From Sceloporus undulatus (Eukaryota > Chordata > Lepidosauria > Squamata > Phrynosomatidae), in contig NC_056530.1 in the NCBI RefSeq assembly GCF_019175285.1, forward strand, positions 3,560,892 to 3,624,891: 64,000 nucleotides of DNA. The letters are read 5' to 3'. The notes below the pieces were generated by a model. It was not told where the DNA came from. It searched no databases and was given only the letters and a program-made list of their open reading frames with translations. The position numbers and the translations under genes are program-made. Positions 56,501 through 64,000 of the stretch are shown one piece after another (position 1 is the stretch's first letter; each line of letters opens with the position of its first letter).

Positions 56501-57593
56501 TTGCTAGGGCCAATCATAGGAAGTATTAAGCAATTTGAAGCAGCCTAGTGAATTTCTGGCTCTCCTGGCCTGAGCCCAGATTAGTTCTTCTCTAGAATAG
56601 AGTGAATGTACTTATACAGTTGAAATAGGACTATGATATGAATTAGCTTAATGTCTATATGGCATTGACAAGGTTTCTGTTTCTTACTGATCAAAAGGAA
56701 AAAAAACCATAATCGAATAGAATAAAATATAAAAAAGCAAACTTGCAGGACTCTCAGGCCGGGGATTTGATTCATCAAAAACAGCGAAGGCAGGCATTTC
56801 TCACAAATGTAGAATATGCAACAGTCATTTTAGAACTAAAATGTCTAAATGGCTCATATGCTTGTATGTTTTGTATGAAGGACTGCAATATCAGTGTGAG
56901 GAGGGGTATGTGCCACAAATCTGTACCAGGACCAAATAAAATAAAATAAAACGTAAGACTTTCCATGAAAACACCTAATACCAAAGGCAATATCAGGGCA
57001 TTTCTTTTGTGCAGTACAGTCTCTTTATGGTTCAAGTCACCATATTGCTGCATCTTTAATGAGAGGATTCTGAAAAACTAGTATGATCACACAGGATATT
57101 GAAAACATAACTTATGACTGATAATAAGCTCTATATACTAGAGAGTCTCAAGTCCAGATCTTCTATATGAAGGTCATTCAAGAAGCCTGCCATGTCCTAA
57201 TTCCATTTGTGCATTTGCTGCAGCTGCTTTGGGCACTCTCCAAAAACACTCACTTACACTTACTACAACAAGGCAAGGCAATGGCAGAAGGAAGAAATCA
57301 TTGTTCGCTAACGTTGTGACCAGGAAGATCTTTTCATGCTATCCATGGAAGACAGATGGGGGAGAAATAGGAACAGAAGAGAGAGAAAGAAGCCCAAGAG
57401 CTCCTGAGGCAGAGCTCAAAAGTCTGCTATAGTACTCACTCAGGCTGCCCAGCTGTCGAATGACATTTGCCAGAGTGATGTTGGTCACACATTCCAGCTC
57501 ACTGCGAACATTGGGCAATGTCTGACGGCACAGGTGCCTTGGCTCAATGTTTCTTGTTACTAATGGCATGGTGGACCAGCTTCAAGCGGTGTT
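43853..57593 (-). CDS. WASF2: WASF2 (WAVE2), eight coding exons
   Basis: Complete 493-residue protein (human 498), the actin regulator that in the WAVE complex receives Rac signals and activates Arp2/3 at lamellipodia. Coding exons on -: 57569-57440, 55602-55468, 53395-53242, 52473-52356, 50805-50681, 48236-48081, 45100-44595, 44010-43853, 1482 nt in all, with GT-AG junctions and phases that join without a break. Domains: WAVE homology domain (1 to about 170), basic KEKRKHRKEKK segment (about 173-183), proline-rich region (about 240-425), WH2 (about 430-450), central helix and acidic tail ending DEDDWSD. WASF2 over WASF1 or WASF3 because of the residue-level match and the GPR3 neighbour. The 5' UTR part of exon 2 is 57570-57593. 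Exon 1 and promoter are not in the window. Confidence 0.96.
44595..45100 (-). CDS. WASF2: WASF2 exon 8, proline-rich region and WH2 start
   Basis: 506 nt, residues 273-442. Long polyproline blocks (profilin and SH3 ligands), including [19 protein letters not shown], then [20 protein letters not shown], the actin-binding WH2. A run of 13 C (44741-44753) encodes consecutive prolines. Acceptor TTTCAACAG, donor GTAAGT. Confidence 0.97.
45266..45642. mobile_element. hAT MITE in WASF2 intron 7
   Basis: Ends CAGGGGCAGGCAACC and complement TAGGGGTAGGCAACC. Exact 8-bp duplication TATTAGTC at 45258-45265 and 45643-45650. Confidence 0.9.
45900..46790. repeat. Minisatellite, about 60-bp unit, in WASF2 intron 7
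   Basis: About 13 units marked by ATAGAGGACAG at spacings of roughly 55-77, each with CTCATAGCTTTCAGAAA, a (CT)n run and CTCACCCCCA. Unit length varies mainly with the CT run and an optional AGAACTCCCA insert. A (CA)n block precedes it at 45855-45880. The ORFs with repeated [10 protein letters not shown] come from the array and are intronic. Confidence 0.92.
46791..47109 (-). mobile_element. DNA-transposon end of the TATATACTCGA family
   Basis: On the minus strand it begins ACCGTATATACTCAACTATA then GTCGAAAAATTAATGCCCC. The other end was not found; the minisatellite may be an expansion inside this element. Confidence 0.45.
48081..48236 (-). CDS. WASF2: WASF2 exon 7
   Basis: 156 nt, residues 221-273: [27 protein letters not shown] and LPPPPMEF. 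Acceptor GATTTTTAG, donor GTAAGT. Starts the proline-rich region. Confidence 0.96.
48744..48805 (-). mobile_element. LINE 3'-end fragment in WASF2 intron 6
   Basis: TTTATTTATTTCCAAGATTT and ATCCCACATTTCTCC resemble the L2-group tail in reverse. Very short. Confidence 0.4.
50484..50518. repeat. (CA)n microsatellite in WASF2 intron 6
   Basis: About 17 CA units, uninterrupted. Confidence 0.95.
50681..50805 (-). CDS. WASF2: WASF2 exon 6, basic segment
   Basis: 125 nt, residues 180-221: [20 protein letters not shown] and [14 protein letters not shown], the lysine-rich segment that binds phosphoinositides and IRSp53-Rac in WAVE2. Acceptor TTTTATAG, donor GTAAGA. Confidence 0.96.
52356..52473 (-). 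CDS. WASF2: WASF2 exon 5, WAVE homology domain end
   Basis: 118 nt, residues 140-179: [20 protein letters not shown] then [19 protein letters not shown]. Acceptor TTCCTAG, donor GTGAGG. Confidence 0.97.
53242..53395 (-). CDS. WASF2: WASF2 exon 4
   Basis: 154 nt, residues 89-140: [20 protein letters not shown] and [19 protein letters not shown]. Acceptor CCCTTTAAG, donor GTAACA. Confidence 0.96.
53601..54035 (-). mobile_element. ACA-type SINE, interrupted by a hAT MITE
   Basis: 53601-53658 (tail: AGCAACAGCAAGCAATAA, CTTATCAGTGCACTTAAGG) and 53842-54035 (AATTGCCCCCAACAAGCTGG, GCGACCTCAGAAGG and the head to ACCGGGGCTCT) are one SINE in WASF2 intron 3. Confidence 0.85.
53659..53841. mobile_element. 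hAT MITE inside the SINE
   Basis: 183 bp. Ends TAGTACTTCTCAAA and complement CAGTGCTTCTCAAT. Exact 8-bp duplication ACTTAAGG at 53651-53658 and 53842-53849. Confidence 0.92.
54724..55239. mobile_element. Solo LTR fossil in WASF2 intron 3
   Basis: 516 bp starting TG and ending CA, flanked by the 5-bp duplication TAGAT (54719-54723, 55240-55244). An ATTAAA poly(A)-type hexamer lies near 55057. No internal region remains, so it is the product of LTR-LTR recombination. Retroviral/LTR class; family not assigned. The intact target duplication suggests moderate age. Confidence 0.68.
55468..55602 (-). CDS. WASF2: WASF2 exon 3
   Basis: 135 nt, residues 44-89: [20 protein letters not shown] and [19 protein letters not shown], the coiled-coil part of the WAVE homology domain. 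Acceptor CTTTTCAG, donor GTAATG. Confidence 0.97.
55948..56025. mobile_element. Tigger/pogo-like MITE, left end only
   Basis: CAGGGCTCCCCCGGGTTACG preceded by TA, followed by a short inverted pair GGTTACGAA / TTCGTAACC. The right end is missing. Confidence 0.6.
56283..56455 (-). mobile_element. RTE/Bov-B-like LINE fragment
   Basis: On the minus strand it reads as a remnant with [10 protein letters not shown], a C-terminal type segment of RTE-like elements in my recollection. Short and decayed. Confidence 0.4.
57440..57593 (-). CDS. WASF2: WASF2 exon 2, start codon exon
   Basis: Acceptor TCTCTTTCAG then a 24-nt 5' UTR and the ATG at 57569. Codes residues 1-43 plus one base: [20 protein letters not shown] and [18 protein letters not shown], nearly identical to human. 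Donor GTGAGT at 57439. Confidence 0.97.
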
Positions 57594-57771
57594 CTGAAAG
57601 AGAAAAAAAAATCCCCAAACAGAAAAAGAATTAGTCAGCCACAGATACAAACACCAGAGGCACACTATTCATCTTATGCTCAGAAATCAGTTTTATCTAA
57701 GCCATCAAATTCCTATCGTCCAACCCCCAAACCTGTCAACACACCAAACACTTTCAAAATATAGTACAAAT

Positions 57772-58262
57772 CATAGAATCATAGAGTTGGAAGAGATCAC
57801 AAAGGCCATCTATCTCCCCCACCATGCAGGAACTCACAATCAAAGCACCCCGAACAGATGGCCACCCAGCCTCTGTTTAAAAACCTCCAAAGCCAAAGGA
57901 GGAGACTCCACCACACTCCAAGAGAGTGTGTTCCAGCTGAACAGCTCTTACTATCAGGAAGTTCCTCCTAATGTTGAGATGGAATCTCTTTGCCTGTAGT
58001 CTGCATCCATTGTTCCAGGTCCTATTCTCTAGAGCAGCAGAAAACAAGATTCCTCCACCCTCAACATGACATCCCTTCAAAAATTTAAACAGGACTATCA
58101 TATCACCTCTTAACTGCCTCTTCTCCAGGCTAAACATACCCAACTCCTTTTTGAATTGTGGTGCCCAGAACTGGACACAGTATTCCAAGTGAGGCCTGAC
58201 CAAAGCAGAATAGAGTGGTGCTATTACTTCCCTTGATCCAGACACTATACTTCTATTGATAG
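57772..58262 (-). mobile_element. CR1 LINE, 3' fragment, in WASF2 intron 1
   Basis: About 490 bp covering the C-terminal codons ([20 protein letters not shown]) to the octamer tail. Small deletions relative to the 6172 copy. Confidence 0.9.
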
Positions 58263-58330
58263 CTTCTTTTCTTTTTCCAGATCCAACAATAAAAGCATAC
58301 TATTCTAAGACTTATTGAGAGAAGCCAAAG

Positions 58331-58549
58331 CTGCATCCGCACTGCAGAAATAATGCAGTTTGACATTATTTTAACTGCTATGGCTGAATTCTATGGAATT
58401 CTGGGAATTGTAGTTTTGTGAGATATTTAGCCTTCACTGTTTGAGAGCTCTGGTGCCACAAGAAACAACAATTCCCAGAATTCCATCACATTGAGCCATG
58501 GCAGTTAAAGCAATGTCAAACTGCATTGTTTCTGCAGTGCAGATGCAGC
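58331..58549. mobile_element. Palindromic MITE, complete, in WASF2 intron 1
   Basis: GCTGCATCCGCACTGCAGAA at the left, complement GCTGCATCTGCACTGCAGAA at the right; inner GGAATTCTGGGAATTGTAG mirrored by CAATTCCCAGAATTCC. Confidence 0.88.
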
Positions 58550-59865
58550 CATAAACATACAAATTACTATTTATAATGTAAAAGTAGTCTTCACTTTCCT
58601 TCACCACCACGACCCCCCCCCCCAGCCAAAAAGGATTATTTCTTTCTGAGAACTTAAAAGCACTGGTGAAGAAGAGAGACATGTTTTTATGAGAGATCCA
58701 AATAGTAAAAATAAAGAACACTGCAATTTGTTGATTAATTTCTTGGGAGGAAGTGGGAGGAGCCCTCTCCTAGGTCAGACAGTGAACTGCTCTGTTGGAG
58801 GAGACAGCTGTCTTATGACAAACACTCTGATCTGCTGTGGATGGGATAGAAAAAAATAAATAAAAGCAGCAAGCTGACAGCTTGGGGAACATGGCTTCCT
58901 GTCAGCAACTGCAACAACCAAGAATCATGGAGGGTTTTTTTTTTTTTTAAGTCAGCTGTTTGTGCTTGACTTAGAACCACCCTTTTATAGTCTCTGTGGC
59001 AGCTGGCAGCTTATCTCTGAGGTCCAGGAGTCATTCCTGGATGCTTTTCTATCAGGGTATTAAGGGACTCAAGCTGATATTAGCTTTTGCTAATTACCTC
59101 CCAAGCCAAAAATCTGAATTTCCAAATGTGACCTGGCACTGCAGAGGAGTTCAAGATCTGGAGGGCACAGAACAGCATCCAAGGTTTTATGTGTAACATA
59201 ATGTTACAAAAACCTCAAGAAATTAATAGCCCGAGCCATGAGAAGTCAGAAAATCTTGACAGGAATACATTCACCTCTTAATAGAACTTGTTGTGCCTGG
59301 GTACTGCAGAGGTCCCACCATTTGCTATATCAATAATCACAGCAACCAGTAAAGATAAAACTAAGTGGTATTTTAACAAATAATTTGTTGTATTTCTCAG
59401 TGTTCAAACTGGTCTTTCACTCATCCTAATGCCAATTCTGCAATGTATTTTTTTTTTAAACAGGTGGAAAACAGATGAAAAAATTTGCTCTTTCTTAAGC
59501 CTGGTTCTACAATGAATTGTACCTCAGAGCAGCTTTTTTGGGTATGGTTTTTCCTTCACAGATCTGTCTCTATGCAGAAAGGATTTCACATTTGTAACAT
59601 CTCTAAAATAATACTCATTTGGCTGTCATGGCCACTTAGCTATTACAAATTTCCATTCTTGGTGAAAAGCAGAACTACACAACATGCTGAGAATAGCAAC
59701 CTTGTAGTGAGTTGTCCTCTGTAATGTACAGGATCACATGCCCAATGTTAGAAAGTTATCACCCTGTAAGTGTTTCCACATATATGCTTCACATACTGGC
59801 TGCCAGGCGAAAGGCAGAAGGAAATGGACACTGCATGGTTCAGAGTAATATAAATATTAGAACAG

Positions 59866-60120
59866 TTTTCAAAGAAGCAGCCATGTTAGTCTCTTGTAGC
59901 ATAAAGAGGAGAAAGAGGGAATGAAAAAAGATAATGTGGCAGCCCCTTTAAAACGGTCTTTTATTTTCGCATGAGCTTTCATGGATATAAACCCATTTCT
60001 TTGGAGGCAGCACTTGATAATGTATCAGAACAAGTGGGTTTATATCCATAAAGCTCACGTGAAAACAAAACTCAGTTAATCTTAAAGGTGCTGCTGCATT
60101 TCTTTGACCCTCATTTTTAT
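59866..60120. repeat. Inverted-repeat dispersed element
   Basis: GAGCTTTCATGGATATAAAC (59970) is mirrored by GTTTATATCCATAAAGCTCA (near 60037), with outer blocks GCAGCCCCTTTAA and CTTAAAGGTGCTGC. Family unknown; possibly another Penelope-type terminal unit. Confidence 0.55.
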
Positions 60121-60227
60121 AAATATTAAGAGAGGTGGGCATTGCATTTGCGGCAACAGCTTTGCACAGTGCTTAACAAGCGGGATCCACATTTGATTTT
60201 AATTATTTTCCCCTTCCATCACATCAA

Positions 60228-60352
60228 GAGTGGAAACTGCAGTCCTTCAGCTGCAGTTGGGCTGCAAGTCCAATTAGCCTTACCCAGCATAGCCAATAGT
60301 CAGGAATGCTGAGAATTGCAACTACCATCTGGTAGACTGTACAACTTCCACT
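60228..60352. mobile_element. Palindromic MITE remnant
   Basis: GAGTGGAAACTGCAGTCCTT is mirrored by GTACAACTTCCACTC; the middle CAGCATAGCCAATAGTCAGG matches the element at 25022. Confidence 0.55.
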
Positions 60353-60919
60353 CCTGCATCATATCTAAAGTTACATCTACAGCTCATATCTTTGGGAACT
60401 AAAGACCCAGAATTTCAACAACACTGGACACATGCAAACTAGCTGAGCTTCACTAAGTTGTTGCTAGACATACTTTGAAGCTACCAAAGAATTCGTTGGA
60501 AGTGAATGGTGGGATAGCAATCAAATAATCAATTATAAACAAACAGCAAAATGAAATATGCACTAAACCTCAGGCATTCAAGAGTTACTAGACAATAAAA
60601 ACAAACACTTTGTAGTATTCCTCTACTTTTATTTTAGTTCAGTAACAAGAATCAATTAAAAGTATGCACATCTGTAGGCAGGACCCAGATAGGTTCTAAT
60701 ACTGAATTTATGAGATCATTTGAGTTGACATTTCACATAGGTAAGACCGTGTTGCACATCCAACACAGTAAAGAACCAAAACACATAGCGCTAAATTATG
60801 AAGAAAAGCAACAATAGCTAATAGCTGACAAGACACGCCACAGTGACTACCTGAAGTCCTATGGAGTGGCAAAGAACTCGTTCTATGCTGTACGCATTGC
60901 GCCTGCACAGTCTCGTCCA

Positions 60920-61938
60920 ACCCTCTTTTAGAACCAACAAAAGCCTGCTGTGATGCATTTGACTTTTTTGCAGATAAAATATCTCAGATAAGGACTGATC
61001 TGGACGCAGGCATTATAACAGAAACAACCAGAGAGGTAACTTCCATCAGGCCTAACTGTGAATGTACTCACTTCGCTCTCTTTAATTTTATTGTATTTTA
61101 TTTATTTATTGTATTGTATTTTATTATCTTTATTTTTACTGTTGTAACCCGCCTGGATTCCTTGTGATTGGGCGGGCTATAAATAAATTATTATTATTAT
61201 TATTATTATTATATCCAGTGACTCCGCAGACTATGTTAAACTGGATCAATTTGAGTTTCTAAATACCAATGAAGTGGACTTGGAAGTGTAAGGAGGACGA
61301 CTTGCCCTCTCGACCCTTGCCCATCATGGCCGACCATCCAAGGAGGTGATGCGATAAAAACATTGCTTCAACTCATAATAAATGCATTTTTCAGGGAGGG
61401 GAAATTTCCTGAAAAACTTAAACAAGTGGTTAAGCCGCTTTTGGAAAAAACCCTCCTTTGACCCCCCCTGATTCGAAATAACTATAGACCGGTCTCCCTC
61501 TTACCATTCTTGGAAAAGGTGATCGAGAGGGCAGTTGCCACCCAACTCCAAGCTGTCTTGGATGAAGCAGATTATCTAGACCCATTTCAAACTGGCTTTA
61601 GGGCAGAATACGGAGTTGAGACAGCCATGGTTGCCTTAGTTGAGGATCTCCATCTGGGCATCGACAGGGGAAGTGTGACCCTGTTGGTGCTCTTGGACAT
61701 CTCAGCGGCCTTCGATACCATTGACCACAGTATCCTTCTGGAATGCCTGAGAGAGTTAGGTATCGGGGGCATTGCACTCCAGTGGCTCTGCTCCTACCTC
61801 TCAGGCAGATTCCAGATGGTGATGCTGGGGGACAGCTGCTCCTCAAAAAGAGAGCTGACATCTGGCGTCCCTCAGGGCGCCATTCTGCCCTCCATGATGT
61901 TTAACATTTACATGAAGCCGCTGGGAGAGATCATCTGA
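60920..61938 (+). mobile_element. L2 LINE, ORF2 fragment, in WASF2 intron 1
   Basis: From ACCDAFDFFADKISQIRTDL (60950-61010) through LKQVVKPLLEK, NNYRPVSLLPFLEKVIERAV, LDISAAFDTIDHS, LSGRFQMVMLGDSC and GVPQGAILPSMMFNIYMKPL. It ends at MKPLGEII (61938), both 5' and 3' truncated. In-frame stops occur before 61510, and a short element sits inside at 61078-61213. Confidence 0.85.
61078..61213 (+). mobile_element. L2-group 3' tail element inserted in the L2
   Basis: TTGTAACCCGCCTGGATTCC, GATTGGGCGGGCTATAAATA and an (ATT)n end match the tail of the VNTR retroposons at 31264-34290, without the VNTR. Confidence 0.7.
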
Positions 61939-64000
61939 ACTTCAGGACCATCTTCCTACCATAAACATACTCATGGGGAAAAATATGGGCTATGATACAA
62001 AAAAATCCAGTATCTTTTCCAGTTTGGTGCTAGTAGCATATGCAAGAAAACCCCCCAAAACAAAACAAAAAACCCAAAACAAACGGCAAATATATAGTCC
62101 ATTTACCATCACAAGAGGCAGAGTGGGAGTATCCTAAAATCAGCCTAAGATTATGTTCTCTTTATATAAATACATAAACAAGAATGATAAAAATGCAAAG
62201 GAGGGGAAAGGGAAATGTTAAAAAAAGAAAAAGAGAAGAGATGCAGATAATACAAGGAAGCAGAAGTGCTAACATACGTACACAGTGAAGTAAGAGAGAG
62301 GAGAAAAGATAATAATTTCCCCACCTGCCACACAGAGATAGCACTAACTCAGCTTTGCTCCATGGAAAACGAGGAGGGAGATTTCTTTGTTCTTGCTTTC
62401 AGACTTACATTTTTTACTGTACAGTTTCCTACTAACATATCTGCCAGTATGGCATTAACAAGGAAAGGCAACAACAGAACTCTTGGTTAACTGCATACAG
62501 GCATCCTCCCATAAAATGACCTGTAGTCACAGAATACACGATGGAAGGACTTTGCCAGTGGCATGCATCTTAACTCCTGAGCCAACGACTGGCTTTCTGC
62601 ACTATAACAAGAGGCCACACCTCAAGTTATATGTTGATGTAATAATCCCCAGTGACAGCTATTTTAAGCTTCAGAAAGCAGAAATGGCCAAGCTATTGTC
62701 CATGAAGTTTACATACATGGCTGACTGTCTATTTCTAGCATTTCTGAACCACCACGATGGAGGCTGAAGAGTCCCTCTTGTATACAATGTGAACATGACA
62801 GACTGTGCTGAGAGAAGCATCACATTGTTGACCTGCAGAATTCGAAGATACAGCCATGTCATTCTGACTTACAGATTATTAATATTAAAAAACCCCTTCT
62901 TGTTACCAAGATGTTCTTAAGGAACACAGCTTAAAGCAGGTCTAAGTAACTCAGAAAGCCTCCGGGGCACATTATACTTATGCAAGAGCATTTAAGGATA
63001 AGACCACATCTGCAAGCATGTACACATAACCACATACACATAAATCAGACCACTATTCTGTGACCACCAAAATTCACAGCTTCTCACTGAAAAGACCTCA
63101 TATGAAAAATCCTTTGATAACAAACTGCTGAGATCCTGTTATCCCTACTTAAAAGTCATCAGTGAACACTGAAAAGAAGAAAGTCAATATATACCCCACC
63201 CTTTCCTAACATAACTGTAAGAAAAACCTCACATGAGAAATTTCTGGAGGAAAGCAGAAGCCTGTTTCATCACTGATATTTATGGGGAAAGGGAATACAT
63301 ATAAGTTACTACTATCGGTCCTTTTCTGTTATGTTAATTTTTAGACATCCCCTCCCCCCGGTGTGAAAAAAAAAATCTAACAGAACAGCCACAATGGGCT
63401 GCTATTAATGTCAAACCAACCTTCCTCACTCACTGTGAAAGGTTTTGGGGAATCTAATTCTAAACAATGATCGAGTGACTCTAGTAGCTTCTTACTCTGA
63501 ACACTGAAGGTAGGAGTTCCAACAATAAACAACACCTATCCACCCCTTTTTACAAGCCAGTACCAAGACGTGACACAGAATGAGGCTCTAAAGCACTGTG
63601 TCCTCAGGGTCAGTTTCAAATAATGCCTAACATTGGATTATACATAACAGAGGTTTCAGAAAAAAGGGAGAAAAAGTGATAAACAAAATACCCACCAGGC
63701 TACTGAACTAGAAGATTTCATTTCAATCAGCCCACACAAACCAACTGTTCCTTCCACTATCTTAGGGCACTTGGCCTTTTGAGCTTTCAAGCTCCTCTCA
63801 GCAGTCAACAGTTTCTCAGCAAGAGGCTAGCTTATGTAATTCTGCGATTCAGGACAAAAATGAAAATGAAAATGGAAAGGCATGCATCAATGAAATGTTT
63901 TTTAAAGGAAGTTCAGCAAAAAGTTCTGCTGAGAGATGAGAGCAACATTCACAGCCACAGCCTCCAGGATACCAAAAATTCTGGGAACTGTAGAGACCAG
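61939..64000. other. WASF2: WASF2 intron 1 (presumed), nothing recognised
   Basis: No exon, CpG island or clear repeat except a MITE-like end at 63975-64000. The non-coding exon 1 must lie to the right. Confidence 0.5.

Overview
The window is vertebrate nuclear DNA, most likely from a squamate reptile (probably an iguanian lizard). It carries multi-exon genes with canonical splice sites, and its repeats are those typical of lizards: CR1 and L2 LINEs, a Penelope-like element, tRNA-derived SINEs of Sauria/ACA type, 5S-derived SINE pieces, and many hAT-like and Tigger-like MITEs. Repeat family names are from memory, since no library search was possible.

Two host genes are present, convergent (tail to tail). 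GPR3 is on the + strand: a CpG-rich promoter with a full CRE at 20918, a non-coding exon 1 ending at 21172, a 2.0 kb intron, a single coding exon at 23194-24183 (329 aa), and a likely poly(A) signal near 25468. WASF2 (WAVE2) is on the - strand: eight coding exons between 57569 and 43853 give a complete 493-residue protein with WAVE homology domain, basic region, proline-rich region and WH2-central-acidic tail. Its non-coding exon 1 is not seen and probably lies beyond 64000. The GPR3/WASF2 neighbourhood matches my memory of the human 1p36 arrangement. GPR3 is a constitutively Gs-coupled receptor; WAVE2 drives Arp2/3 actin branching. They share a locus, not an obvious pathway.

The rest is repeats and unrecognised DNA. 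1-5900: CR1, SINE and MITE fragments. 5992-10632: a nearly full-length CR1 (6172-10562; ORF1 intact, ORF2 with three lesions) inside a Penelope-type terminal repeat. 12078-13684: a Penelope-like insertion with a 15-bp target duplication and hammerhead-ribozyme-like motifs. 16395-17672: a very GC-rich Tigger-like MITE whose core is bounded by splice-site-like signals. 29961-34290: one SINE split by an L2 and by copies of an unusual L2-tailed retroposon that carries an internal tandem repeat of 74-90 bp, an organisation like primate SVA; three copies are present. This is the best candidate for something undescribed. WASF2 introns hold a roughly 60-bp minisatellite, hAT MITEs with exact 8-bp target duplications and one solo LTR. 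60920-61938: a second L2 copy.

Three 10-N assembly gaps (20723, 30142, 32393) all fall in tandem repeats.
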